The position numbers were made by a program, and so were the translations under genes. A DNA stretch of 64,000 bases from Gordius sp. MW1 (lineage: Eukaryota; Nematomorpha; Gordioida; Gordea; Gordiidae). This document shows positions 1 through 11,752 of the stretch, in pieces (position 1 is the stretch's first letter; the number at the start of each line of letters is the position of its first letter). Location: the NCBI GenBank assembly GCA_964036665.1, contig OZ038531.1:18972168-19036167 (forward strand), given 5' to 3'. The notes below the pieces were generated by a model. It was not told where the DNA came from. It saw only the letters and a list, made by a program, of their open reading frames with translations, and ran no database searches.

Positions 1-548
1 GTGTTCAGGCATATGGCCGATGTCACGTTGAGGCGCAAATAGTTGGCAACTTCATCTGCGCTAAAATCTTGCGGTCGCTTAGAAACTGTGATCCTACCCG
101 CGTTGTGCACTACAAGGGCTTGTTTAAAACGTTTGTTAATATCGGCCGGTGGTCCGAAACACTTGGTCAAGGTTTCGCATATTGATTCCGTGTTTGTGAC
201 AAAATCCAGAGCCGCGACGTTAACTTCTAGCCCAGTTTTGCTGGGGGAAAAATTGTGACACTTTCTCAATTGATGGGCCGTCGATTCAAGCGTTTTATTG
301 TTTTGGGCTGATATGAGAATAGCCGAATTGTGATTGGTCATTTCAGCAAATTTTATGGCCAGGGCCCTGGTCAGGGGAGTGTTAGCACCGGTAAAAATGG
401 CCATGGTGGGTAGGCTCATTTCAAATCGGTAGGCCTTTTGGGTTGGGGAGTTATCTTGGTTCACAGAGTTTTGTTGAGTTGTATTCCTATCAGGGGACCG
501 TTGGGTTGGTGACAGTTGTGATCTGGATGAAGCCGAACTGGATCGCAT
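1..548 (-). CDS. sepiapterin-reductase-like short-chain dehydrogenase, 5' part, runs off window
   Basis: An open frame of 182 codons runs from an ATG at 548 to the window edge without a stop. Residues 49-181 read as the N-terminal half of a short-chain dehydrogenase closest to sepiapterin reductase, the cytosolic NADPH enzyme of the last step of tetrahydrobiopterin synthesis. Seen: MAIFTGAN at the Rossmann start, then ILISAQN, AALDF, the NAG strand (VVHNAG) and an NLTS-like helix (LNVTSAICLN). The YxxxK catalytic pair would lie beyond the edge. The glycine-rich turn is TGANTPLTRAL, where the family has TGxxxGxGR, so two of the three glycines are missing. The first 43 residues are Ser/Asn/Gln-rich and unlike the family; the Met at 419 (or 404) gives the usual N-terminus and may be the real start. 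Function is inferred from motifs only. Confidence 0.72.
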   Translation of the reverse strand, partial: MRSSSASSRSQLSPTQRSPDRNTTQQNSVNQDNSPTQKAYRFEMSLPTMAIFTGANTPLTRALAIKFAEMTNHNSAILISAQNNKTLESTAHQLRKCHNFSPSKTGLEVNVAALDFVTNTESICETLTKCFGPPADINKRFKQALVVHNAGRITVSKRPQDFSADEVANYLRLNVTSAICLN

Positions 549-3058
549 CGTTGTTATATGTGTGAATATTCTTTAGGCAATTAAGTTGGATGGGTTAGGG
601 AAGGGCTTGATGAATGAGAATGATTGTTAAATGGTAGGCACACTGTACTAAGATAAACTCCAGAACTCAAAGATTACCCATAAAGTGATGTGTGGTATCA
701 AGAGATATTACGATGATACCAAGGTTATTACAATAAAAATGTGCTCTGAGTAGCTGGTTGAAATGGGTTAGGAACGATTTATAAAGTTTTATTATTTTTA
801 ATCCGCGGGATTTAGTGCAGTCATACATTTATTGATTTAATCTCTAATGCGTCTTTTTATATCTTGATTATACGAGATCGATATATTTATATTTTGAAAC
901 AGCACTGTGACATATCACTATGTCTAAAAAGTTCGATCATTTTTAATGCATTTCGTTTAAAAATGCAACAAAAACCACTCGGTTGTCGCAGCTTACGTCT
1001 GGTGTCTATCCTAAAACTTATCGATTTTTGTGGGTGACAAGAAACAAAAGTTGACTTAGACTTGATTAGTTCACTCTTAGCTTTTTCACATGCTGGTGAT
1101 ATAAATAAACATTATGTTGTTAGCGAAAAAATTACCATCTCTTTAAATTATGGTATTTGCCTAATATGATGTTCAGAATTCAGATATTATATTTTTTTAT
1201 AAAGAATGGAAATATAAAAAGGTCACATTTAATTTAAATTTTAAAATGTTTTTAATAATAATGAGATAAATAATTTGTAATTAAAATTATTTTACCTGTT
1301 CGATTATAAGAAATGGAACAAGCATATATTATAATAAATGCTGAGAGCCAGAAGGGATAGTTTCACCTTAATATTATTTTGAATTTTTTTGTAATATAAA
1401 GACTTCTAAATATATGCCGCGAGGTCGTGTTGTTTTGTGTAATATTAAATTTATAAAAACGCGACATTGGTGACACTCCTCGAAGCAAAGACTACAATAA
1501 TCACTTCAAAGATTAGATTAGTGTCTAAAAACTTACAAGATTCGACTTATAAGTTTTTAGGTCGAAATGGCGCAGATTATAATATTATACAGACTCAAAA
1601 TGTAATCAAATTGAAAAATTCTTTATATGTAAATGAATATTATACAAATATTTTTTGTTATGTCTTATTAACAAGTTTTATAGATTTTCAATTTGGCTCA
1701 AGGTCAAAATGAAACTTTGCTATTTTAGTCTTAATATGTTATCTATTATGCTCCCATTAATCAATTATTAAAATAAGGGTGATCGTAAAGGACGGACTTT
1801 AGTAAAAAATGTCGGGTGGGGCAGAATATCTTTTACAGAATATGCCTAACAAAATATTTTTGAACCAACAATAATGCTATTATACATATTATTTTGAAAT
1901 TAATTTAATATCGAAATGCAGTCTCATGTTTTCATTTAATTAATTTCCTTTTCTTAATTAATAAATTTGATGATACGCCAATTTCAAATTTAAATATGAC
2001 TTAAGAAAGGTTAAATATATCAACAAGATAATGTTTTGGCGTGAAACATTTCATCTAGACAAATCTTTTTAATTAAAGAATTAAATTATATGATTTACCA
2101 CTATTTTTTGCTTATTTTTATGTAAAAATTGTATTTTCTTATGCAAATATTAATGTAATTTATTACCTAATCTATAAAATAATAATGCTTATGCTTAAAA
2201 TTACAACTATGAAATAGCTATATATAACACCTTCAATTTCTCATTAAAGATAAAGATAGAAGGAGGTCGAATTTGCCACCCGAAATTGTAGATGCTATCA
2301 TTTTATACAAAACTATAATCAATCGTTCAAATAAATTATTTTGTATTAAAAATCTGTGGCGTTAATTAGTTTCTTAAATATGACGCTTTAATTTGTCCAT
2401 TAAATTATACATACCGCATTTTTTTCTAATTTTCTGACCGGCCGATCAAATTTTATTGGGAGCGGGTCGGGTTTGGTTTGAAAATTTACCACTCTTTCGA
2501 GTCGGGTTTGGGTTGCAAAAAGTGACTTTGCAGGCCTTTACTTTAGATCCAAACAAACAACAGTCCTATTGTGTTCAAGGATCGACTAAATTTTTGAACT
2601 TTTTTTTTATTTTTTATAATATTAATTGATACGTTATTTTCAAAAAGTAAAAATTAATATAATTACATTTTGAAAAACATTTATGCAACAAATAGAGACT
2701 ACTACCACTATTTGCCATATATATATATATTTCCCATGTTGCTGGCAAATAAATTAGAACAACGTTATTTTAAACTTTTATTTTTTTAAATTCCCAATAT
2801 CTGAACGCGTATTTCCATAATCAAAGGAAGGAATTTTGTTCCAACCTTCCATTCAAACTAAGGAAGTTATAACTTAAATAATTGGTTTTATAAAATTTAA
2901 TTAGAATATTTTACTGTTATCTGTATGGTTTGTATTTCACATCCATCAACACAAAGTATTTTGTTCCTTTAATCATTTAGTATGATAAATAATGTTCTCA
3001 GATCCCACAGTTGCGGGGTTTGTTTGAATAATTTTGTTCGATTTTGTTAGACCAAAGG
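549..3058. other. AT-rich non-coding stretch upstream of the reductase-like gene
   Basis: No coding frame or RNA gene can be supported. Positions 2455-2540 hold a short TCGGG-rich piece ending in gtgactttgcagg, which recurs at 17.3-17.45, 51.46-51.6 and 52.3-52.5 kb. A short TA run lies near 2720. The region just upstream of 548 would contain the reductase promoter, but I see no clear TATA box or initiator there. Confidence 0.5.
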
Positions 3059-3066
3059 CCATGTCT

Positions 3067-3235
3067 CATGGGCGTAGCCAGCATTGGTATTAGAGAGAGA
3101 CAAAAATGATTTAGGGAGGGGCAAAATGATCATTTTTTAAAACTTTAGCCATAATTTTAATAAATTTCAACAAATTTTTGGATTTAGAGGGGGGCAGCCT
3201 CCCCTTCCTCCCCCCCCCCTTTGGCTACGCCCATG
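3067..3235. mobile_element. MITE with CATGGGCGTAGCCA termini, copy 1
   Basis: The ends are perfect 14-bp inverted repeats, catgggcgtagcca (3067-3080) and tggctacgcccatg (3222-3235). They are flanked by ccatgtct on the left and caatgtct on the right, an 8-bp target duplication with one mismatch. The interior has a G-run, an AT core and a C-run. The 8-bp duplication suggests a hAT-mobilised element. Related copies are at 14852-15002 and, in part, at 52077 and 15790-15900. Confidence 0.75.
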
Positions 3236-3717
3236 CAATGTCTAGATCAATCATCTTATCAATAATTTCCTTTCCCCTAACACAAGGTCGACCGCTCCTT
3301 CTCTTCTCCGACACCTCTTTATGCAATACTTTACGTGGTAAATCTTCTATATCCTTTCTAAGTTTATGTCCTTACCTTCTCCGTCGATTCTCCTAAAACA
3401 TGTCCACCATTGATTTATTTTGCTTTGAGGCTGCTCCTCATATGTTCGAGTTTTGGGTACCCCTAGCTCAGACTTCAGCATATCTTCCACATATCCCTAA
3501 CTTGTATCAACTTTCCTTGCGTAGAGTTTATTGACACATTCTTATAAAGAAGATTAGGTCTTACGATGGATTATGAGATTTTAATCAGCCTCTTGGCACC
3601 TTTTTGTCGCGGAAATAATTCGGCAATTGCATTCTCTTTAAATTTTACCTTTACTACCAAGAAAATTTTAATGTCCTTCCTTATTATGTCTATAAACATA
3701 TTTTAGGAGGGACGTCT

Positions 3718-6700
3718 TTATTAAGTGCCAAAACGGATAAAACAAAAAAACTTGACCCCTCGAAAACTACTGGACCGATTTGGCTCCAACAAACTTTAAA
3801 ACACACTCCGGATTATGGGGAATAAAGTGTAAAATTTTGAGTTAAATCGGTCCAGTAGTTTTCGAGGGACGTCTTTATTAAGTGCCAAAGCGGATAAAAC
3901 CGTGACTCCTTGAAAACTACTGGACAGATTTGGCTAAAATAAATCTTAAAACATGCTCCGGAGTATGGGGAATAAAGTGTGAAATTTAAAGTTAAATCGG
4001 TCCAGTAGGTTTCTAGGGACGTCTTTTTTAAGTGCCAAAACAGATAAAACAAAAAAACGTCACTCCTCGAAAACTACTGGACCGATTTGGCTCGAATCAT
4101 TTTTAAAAACATGCTCCGGAGTATGGGGAATAAAGTGTGAAATTTAGAGTTAAATCGGCCCAGTAGGTTTCTAGGGACGTCTTTTTTAAGTGCCAAAACG
4201 GATAAAACAAAAAAACGTGACTCCTCGAAAACTACTTAACCGATTTGGCTCGAACAAATTTTAAAACATGCTCCGGAGTATGGGGAGTAAAGTGTGAAAT
4301 TTAGAGTTAAATCGGTCCAGTAGGTTTCTAGGGACGTCTTTTTTAAGTGCCAAAACAGATAAAACAAAAAAACGTCACTCCTCGAAAACTACTGGACCGA
4401 TTTGGCTCGAATCATTTTTTAAAACATGCTCCGGAGTATGGGGAATAAAGGGTGAAATTTAGAGTTAAATCGGTCCAGTAGTTTTCGAGGGACGTCTTTA
4501 TTAAGTGCCAAAACTGATAAAACAAAAAAACGTGACTCCTCGAAAACTACTGGACCAATTTGGCTCGAATCATTTTTTAAAACATGCTCCGGAGTATGGG
4601 GAATAAAGTGTGCAATTTAGAGTTAAATCGGTCCAGTAGGTTTCTAGGGACGTCTTTTTTAAGTGCCAAAACGGATAAAACAAAAAAACGTCACTCCTCG
4701 AAAACTACTGGACCGATTTGGCTCGAATCATTTTTTAAAACATGCTCCGGAGTATGGGGAATAAAGTGTGAAATTTAGAGTTAAATCGGTCCAGTAGTTT
4801 TCGAGGGACGTCTTTGTTAAGTGCCAAAACGAATAAAACAAAAAAACGTGACTCCTCAAAAATTACTGGACCGATTTGGCTCAAACAAATTTTACATGCT
4901 CCGGAGTATGGGGAATAAAGTGTGAAATTTAGAGTTATATCGGTCCAGTAGGTTTCTAGGGACGTCTTTTTTAAGTGCCAAAATAGATAAAACAAAAAAA
5001 CGTCACTCCTCGAAAACTACTGGACCGATTTGGCTCGAATCATTTTTTAAAACATGCTCCGGAGTATGGGGAATAAATTGTGAAATTTAGAGTTAAATCG
5101 GTCCAGTAGGTTTCTAGGGACGTCTTTTTTAAGTGCCAAAACGGATAAAACAAAAAAACGTGACTCCTCGAAAACTACTGGACCGATTTGGCTCGAATCA
5201 TTTTTTAAAACATGCTCCGGAGTATGGGGAATAAAGTGTGAAATTTAGAGAATCGGCCCAGTAGGTTTCTAGGGACGTCTTTTTTAAGTGCCAAAACGGA
5301 TAAAACAAAAAAACGTGACTCCTCAAAAACTACTTAACCGATTTGGCTCGAACAAATTTTAAAACATGCTCCGGAGTATGGGGAGTAAAGTGTGAAATTT
5401 AGAGTTAAATCGGTCCAGTAGTTTTCGAGGGACGTCTTTATTAAGTGCCAAAACTGATAAAACAAAAAAACGTGACTCCTCGAAAACTACTGGACCAATT
5501 TGGCTCGAATCATTTTTTAAAACATGCTCCGGAGTATGGGGAATAAAATGTTAAATTTAGAGTTAAATCGGTCCAGTAGGTTTCTAGGGACGTCTTTTTT
5601 AAGTGCCAAAACGGATAAAACAAAAAAACGTGACTCCTCGAAAACTACTGGACCAATTTGGCTCGAATCATTTTTTAAAACATGCTCCGGAGTATGGGGA
5701 ATAAAGTGTGCAATTTAGAGTTAAATCGGTCCAGTAGGTTTCTAGGGACGTCTTTTTTAAGTGCCAAAACGGATAAAACAAAAAAACGTCACTCCTCGAA
5801 AACTACTGGACCGATTTGGCTCGAATCATTTTTTAAAACATGCTCCGGAGTATGGGGAATAAAGTGTGAAATTTAGAGTTAAATCGGTCCAGTAGTTTTC
5901 GAGAGACGTCTTTATTAAGTGCCAAAACGGATAAAACAAAAAAACGTGACTCCTCGAAAACTACTTAACCGATTTGGCTCAAACAAATTTTAAAACATGC
6001 TCCGGAGTATGGGGAATAAAGTGTGAAATTTAGAGTTAAATCGGTCCAGTAGGTTTCTAGGGACGTCTTTTTTAAGTGCCAAAACAGATAAAACAAAAAA
6101 ACGTCACTCCTCGAAAACTACTGGACCGATTTGGCTCGAATCATTTTTTAAAACATGCTCCAGAGTATGGGGAATAAATTGTGAAATTTAGAGTTAAATC
6201 GGTCCAGTAGGTTTCTAGGGACGTCTTTTTTAAGTGCCAAAACGGATAAAACAAAAAAACGTGACTCCTCGAAAACCACTTAACCGATTTGGCTCGAACG
6301 AATTTTAAAACATGCTCCTGAGTATGGGAAATAAAATGTTAAATTTAGAGTTAAATCGGTCCAGTAGGTTTCTAGGGACGTCTTTTTTAAGTGCCAAAAC
6401 GGATAAAACAAAAAAACGTGACTCCTCGAAAACTACTGGACCGATTTGGCTCAAACAAATTTTAAAACATGCTCCGGAGTATGGGGAATAAAGTGTGAAA
6501 TTTTGAGTTAAATCGGTCTAGTAGTTTTCGAGGGACGTCTTTATTAAGTGCCAAAACGGATAAAACCGTGACTCCTCGAAAACTACTGGACCGATTTGGC
6601 TCAAACAAATCTTAAAACATGCTCCGGAGTATGGGGAATAAACTGTGAAATTTTGAGTTAAATCGGTCTAGTAGTTTTCGAGGGACGTCTTTATTAAGTG

Positions 6701-6830
6701 CCAAAACGGATAAAACCGTGACTCCTCGAAAACTACTGGACCGATTTGGCTCAAACAAATCTTAAAACATGCTCCGGAGTATGGGGAATAAACTGTGAAA
6801 TTTTGGGCCAAATCGGTCTGGTAGTTTTTC
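3718..6830. repeat. 158-bp satellite array, about 19-20 units
   Basis: Successive tgctccggagtatgggg motifs are 158 bp apart (for example 4584, 4742; 5524, 5682). Each unit has an internal inverted repeat: cgaaaactactggaccgattt is answered about 80 bp later by aaatcggtccagtagttttcg, so every monomer can fold. Units differ by substitutions and small indels, including a short aaaaccgtgact variant at both ends of the array. The last unit runs into a tail of tandem caaa-rich sequence (6840-6885) resembling a retroelement or Helitron 3' end, so the satellite probably grew from such a tail. Short open frames across it are repeat artefacts. Confidence 0.93.
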
Positions 6831-6885
6831 AAATTTGGTGGTGGCATACACACAAACTAACAAACAAACACACAAACAAACATAG

Positions 6886-7590
6886 TTTCATTTTTATATA
6901 TAAGATTAATTATAAGACAACAATCATTAAGCCAACTTGAACAAGATATAAAGATAATAACAATGGTTTTAATGTATTAAATTCAAATAAGAATTATAAT
7001 AGCAACTATCGCTTATTATTCTGTAAAGGATTAAAGATATTACAAACATCATCTTATTTAGTAAGTATTTATATGAATAAAATAAAGTTTATATGGGTAT
7101 TTATATAGGGGTAGGTTAAAATAACAATTAAGCAATATTTGTTTACTTTTGTAATTATTTGAAAATTATTATTTAATATTCCTTAAAAAATAAAACTAAA
7201 CTTAAATTTAAACCTAACCTCTAGCCATTGTTTAACTTTAAATATTGTGCATTTTAATAATTTAACAATCAACTTAAAAATAGTGTATTATTAATTATCA
7301 TATAATTATGTAATACCAACAATCCTAAATTACCATTATATTCTTTTAATTATTTTAACAAGTAAGTTAATCTATATATTTTATTTTTATATAAAAATTT
7401 ATTAATTTTTTACTAGTTGGGTAATTGCATACCGAAGAAAAAAAAGAAACAAGGACAAAAATACTAATCAACATTATGGGTATTAACACAACTCTTGTCC
7501 AGCCATCCAATGCTGGAGAGGAATATCCTCAAATAGTCCGAAAATCGGCTCTCTTCGGAGAGATCGACATATATAGAACCTAATAATCTG
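6886..7590. other. AT-rich non-coding
   Basis: Very AT-rich, with no frame, RNA gene or clear repeat that I can support. Confidence 0.4.
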
Positions 7591-7591
7591 T

Positions 7592-7740
7592 TACGTACGT
7601 ACGTATGTATGTACGTATGTATATACGTATGCGTACATTATGTGCGTATGCGTACATACAGACGTACATACATACGTACATACGTACATACATACATACT
7701 ACGTCGTATGTATATATGTACGTATGGACGTATTATTACA
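7592..7740. repeat. GTAC/GTAT microsatellite-like tract
   Basis: Degenerate tetranucleotide tract built from gtac, gtat and gcgt. Inverted counterparts lie at 39080-39185 and 40373-40410, always next to the same flanking repeat, so the tract is part of that repeat family and not an independent microsatellite. Confidence 0.8.
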
Positions 7741-7842
7741 TTCGATATGTATGTATCTCATTTTTACCATCATTATTATTCTTTATAACCCATACATAAA
7801 ACGCTATAAAACATTTTTGTTTACCAGCTTAGTTTACACATA

Positions 7843-9602
7843 GGGGAGACCGGGGCTATCGCGACCAAAAATTTTCAAAAAGGTCTGGACAAAAATTGTT
7901 AACCGATTTTCATATACTTTTTTTAGAAAAATATTCGTGTCTAGAGTGTTTTTCAAAGGAAAAAAAAATATGGCAATACAGTTGATAGATTTTTCGTAAT
8001 ACGGGTTTAAAAAAAAGACAACTCGTATAAATTTCGAAAACTACCAGGGGTTATCGCGTCCTTTCGAAGGGGCTATCGCGTCCTCTCTAATATAAAGCTC
8101 CAAAACTAAAAACTAATTGATTACCTAGGCCTAAATAACCAAATTTTTTAATGTTTATAATCTTTTGTAACTTATAAATGTTGATAATATTCTTTAAGAG
8201 TGATTTATCAGAGATTGTTGTTAAATTATTACCTAATGAAACTAAGTGAATGGTTTAAATTGCAAAACATTAAGTTTATAAAAACGTTAAAGCTTAAAAA
8301 GTTTGATATAATAATTTTATAAGAGGATTAATGTGTTTTTATGTTAAAATTAATGACTTATAATTGCATATGCTTTATGTGAAAGTATTAAAAAGTTTTT
8401 TATATTTTAATATAAAACTTTTCATAGAGATTTAACATATAAGTGCCTTTTCTAAGATTTCTGTGCTAGAATCATTGATTGATATGCCTTATTACACAAA
8501 TATCATTTAAAATGAATAATTGTTGAACAAGGTTAAGGTTTACAAATAATGCAAATTTATATTATGTGCTTAAAAATGTCAAAATATTAGAAGTTCATAA
8601 TCTATTAAAGCTTATAAAATTTTACATATCAATTACTTTATCAAATTTTTGTGCTAGAATCATTGATTTAAATCTTTTATTGGTATAAAAATGTCATGTA
8701 ATTATTAAAGATGGTTAGGATTTACATTTAATGCAAATATAGAAAATATCATAATTGCAGCAGGATCCATGAGCCCAGAGGGAGCATTTCCTACAGCTGA
8801 ACCAGTCTTCATTATTATGATGATTTGTATAATCTTTGCCACATATCAGGCAATTATTTTGTGATCTGATCAATTTTTTAGTAATCTTACCTTGGCATTT
8901 GGCCACCTTTTCTCTTCCTTTTTTTATGAGGTGATGATGTGAGTATTTTTGACACTTGCTGTCTAGTTGAAGTTTTTCTAGTTAAAATGGGATGGGGATA
9001 AAGTGATTCTGGATTAAAATTATTTAGGGACACTTCATTATTGGTAGTTTGAGATTCATTGAGATTACATGATATACTTGCACTTGAAGTATACAGGGGG
9101 TTTACACTTTCATCATTATAAATAAGTGGGTTAAATGGCCATATGCCGCAAGATTGAAACCCTTTTTGTATACGCACCATAATTAAAAAAGTGAATGAGT
9201 GAAAAGGAAACGATAGCCCCGGCTGCGATAGCCCCGGCATGATCATTGAACTTTAAGTTGTGCTTAAGATGATTCAACTCGTCAAAAAAATATATTTGAA
9301 TATAAATATAATAAAAGAGTTACTTCTTATTACCTTGGTATATATTTCACGTTGGCAGAATAAGTAGTTTTTAAATAATTTACAAAATACAAAAAAATAA
9401 AAAAGGGCGTTTTAGCCCCGAAAAACCTTTTTTTTCTACATAATTTTTTTGTAAGAAAGGTTAATCCAAATATTTTTTGTGCCTAACATGTGCCTTAATA
9501 AAATACATTTATGATTATAATTTGAGCTCTTAATAAACATAAATGACAAAAATAATCGAGAAGACGCTATAGCCCCGGGTAAAAGATAGCCCCGGTCTCC
9601 CC
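7843..9602. mobile_element. pogo/Tigger-like DNA transposon, decayed, TA target duplication
   Basis: Termini are GGGGAGACCGGGGCTATC (7843 on) and its inverse ending at 9602, each flanked by TA (7841-7842, 9603-9604). The inverted repeat at 38.2-39.2 kb carries the uninterrupted site ttacaca-TA-ctgtcg (near 38951), which proves the insertion and its exact ends. The motif GGGGCTATCGCG recurs below both ends (near 8069, 9210, 9225, 9570), possibly as transposase binding sites. TA duplication and the enclosed transposase remnant place it in Tc1/mariner/pogo. At about 1.76 kb it is shorter than autonomous family members and lacks the catalytic core. Confidence 0.85.
8715..9183 (-). pseudogene. C-terminal remnant of a pogo/Tigger-type transposase with PHD-like finger
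   Basis: Frame 9246-8887 contains FQSCGIWPFNPLIY, the signature that follows the DDE domain of Tigger/pogo transposases (family pattern: F..tGiyPfNp). A basic KKRKRKGG stretch follows. The adjacent frame 8906-8715 holds a C-x2-C...W-x2-C-x2-C...W-x-H-x2-C cluster (NCLICG, WFSCRKCSLWAHGSC), the PHD-like finger often found at the C-terminus of this family. The two parts are in different frames and overlap near 8890, so a frameshift or a lost splice joins them. The DDE core and the DNA-binding domains are absent. It belongs to the TA-flanked element around it. Confidence 0.7.
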
Positions 9603-9604
9603 TA

Positions 9605-10431
9605 CTGTCGAGGCAATAAATTCATTGATGATAGTTACGTACGCTTTCAATATGACTTTTCTTTAGGGGGAGTATACAATAGATTTTCGATTTTTTTTGT
9701 GCTTGGCTCTTTGACCGATCTTCGTTATAATGTCTAATCTCCTCGGTCGGGGCCTAAATCGAAAATTGAAAGCTAGTTCCAAATAATGTAATATTAGCCA
9801 ATAACAAACTCATGCTATAGTTGTTGCCGTAACCGCGTTAAAGTTAGATACAGATAACAAACAAATACATTTTTGTTTAAATGATTTTTTAAAGGTTTGT
9901 TAAAGTTAAGTGGTGCCAGTTAGTATTACATGAAATGATTGGCAGAGATTTTCCGTGGTTTTGGCAAACGGCTTTATACTGAGCCCGGCCCGGAGAACTT
10001 TTATGTCACACAAATTGCCACGAGTTAGCATTGCTTTGTTACACAGGTCGTTGGGGTTGTTTATATTTATTTTCGTGTCGGTACTTTTTCTCCTACAAAC
10101 ATGCAATTTTACCGAATCTGATCGGGAAATCATCAATAAATTGTCAATATTAAAAATATTTCTTTTTTGGCAACAGATGGGATAAAATGATGTTTTTTTG
10201 CTGAATATTTTATAAAGTTATCTAAAAGAATCGATTAAGTTAAACAATCATAGAATTATTACCTTTAGGTTATTTATGTTGTTTAGTTGGCCGATGAATT
10301 GTTAAACGGTAATATGTTGTCGTAAATTTATCCCTGAATTCCTGAATAATTTTTGAGGGAAAAGGTTCCATACTGTAAATTCCCTTAGAAAAATATAAAC
10401 TAATAAATTTATTTGTCAAAATTAATATCGC
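9605..10431. repeat. left copy of the R3 interspersed repeat (continues 7582-7840)
   Basis: Together with 7582-7840 this matches 38240-39185 in inverted orientation at high identity, interrupted only by the TA-flanked transposon. Its inner end, at the tail aatatcgcac, is exactly where Helitron coding sequence begins in this copy, while the other copy continues into unrelated sequence. A short cysteine-bearing frame is shared by both copies (see 9906-10136). Confidence 0.85.
9906..10136 (-). pseudogene. short ORF conserved in both R3 copies, function unknown
   Basis: Reads NNPNDLCNKAMLTRGNLCDI and continues in nearly the same form at 38503-38673 on the plus strand. Here a 5-bp insertion (gggcc duplicated after LRA) shifts the frame; the other copy reads on for about 25 codons to a stop. 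I do not recognise the family. Equal reading in two diverged copies hints that it was coding in the ancestral repeat, perhaps as one exon. No domain can be assigned. Confidence 0.35.
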
Positions 10432-11752
10432 ACCCAACCGGTAAAGGCGGTCTGCTTTTCCTTGATGCTCCCGGCGGCACCTGTAAAACTTTTCCCCTTA
10501 ATCTTTTACTGGCAAAATTTCGCGCCAATAACGAGCTAGCCCTAGCCGTCGCATCATCGGGTATAGCGGCGACGTTACTCAATGGAGGCCGCACGGCGCA
10601 TTCTACTTTCCAGCTCCCTCTAAATCTGCATCAGATTGAAAAACCTACCTGTAATATCAGTCGGAACTCGGGAATTGGGCAGTCCTAAAGATATGCTCAA
10701 TCATACTTTGGGAGAATGTACGATGGCGCATAAAAAAGCGCTCGAGGCACTAGATCGTACTCTCAGTGATTTGCGGAAAATTGACTTCCCTATGGGGGGG
10801 GCCTTATTGTTGCTAGCCGGTGATTTTCGACAAACATTACCTGTTATCCCAAGAGCAACACTGGCTGATGAGCTGGATGCCTGCCTGAAGGCGTCACATC
10901 TTTGGTGGAAGTTTATGATCCTCACGCTTACTACCAACATGCGCGTGCATTTACTCCCGGAGACGTCTTTATTTGCACAATAACTTCTAGCTTTGGGGAA
11001 CGGTACCTTTCCATTTACCCCGTCTCCAAGTAAAATCACCTTTCCAACAACCTTTTGTCACCTACTGCCATCGCCTGAGGCGGTTGAAACTATGGTGTTC
11101 CCCGACATTGCAAGGCATTACACCGAACACACATGGCTCCGGGAACGCGCAATATTAGCGCCAACAAATGAAGCCATCACCCGTATGAATGATCGTATTC
11201 AAGTGCACATTCCAGGTGATCCCTTTACTTACAGCTCTGTAGATTCTGTTATAGAAACCGATCAAACTGTAAAGTATCCAGTTGAATTTTTGAATTCGTT
11301 AACACCATTGGGTCTCCCACCACATAAATTAACCTTGAAGCCTGGGTGCCCTATAATACTCCTGCGTAACTTACATCCTCCGAGGTTGTGTAATGGCACC
11401 AGACCCGCCGTAAAACAACTACTTCCAAACGTCATTGCGGCTACTATAATCAGCGGAACGTATAAAGGCGAGGACGTGCTGATCCCACGCATCCCCACCG
11501 ATGTGCCTTTTGAATTCAAGCGCGTACAGTTCCCTGTACGCCTAGCATTTGCAAGACAATCAATAAAGCCCAGGGACAATCATTGACTGTTGTTGGCTTA
11601 AATCTAGAAAATCCATGCTTTTTGCATGGCCAACTATATGTAGCCTGCTCCCGTGTAGGCACACCTAGCAACCTGTTTATTTTCGCGCCGGAGAGTAAAA
11701 CCACAAATGTTGTATATCCTATGGCCTTACAATGATCGGGCGATGGCATTTA
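10413..11752 (+). pseudogene. Helitron Pif1-like helicase domain, broken
   Basis: Three successive frames give one helicase. 10413-10688 has the Walker A region (DAPGGTCKTF) and motif Ia (ASSGIAATLLNGGRTAHSTF). 10690-10983 has LGECTMAHKKALEALDRTL, LLAGDFRQTLPVIPR and LTTNMRV. 10993-11752 has RAILAPTNE, the PVEFLNSL...GLPPH block, GTR, and at the end, after a shift near 11560, LYVACSRVG and NVVYPMAL. The invariant lysine-loop glycine is Cys (GGTCKT for GGTGKT) and Walker B reads GE where the family has DE, so it would be inactive even without at least three frame breaks. The family enzyme unwinds DNA during rolling-circle transposition. Confidence 0.88.

Noticed and set aside
3813..6940. Several open frames of 60-86 codons
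   Set aside because: They repeat every 158 bp with the satellite and occur on both strands.
7605..7843. Tyr/His/Thr-rich frames (also 38936-39280)
   Set aside because: Translations of the gtac/gtat microsatellite.
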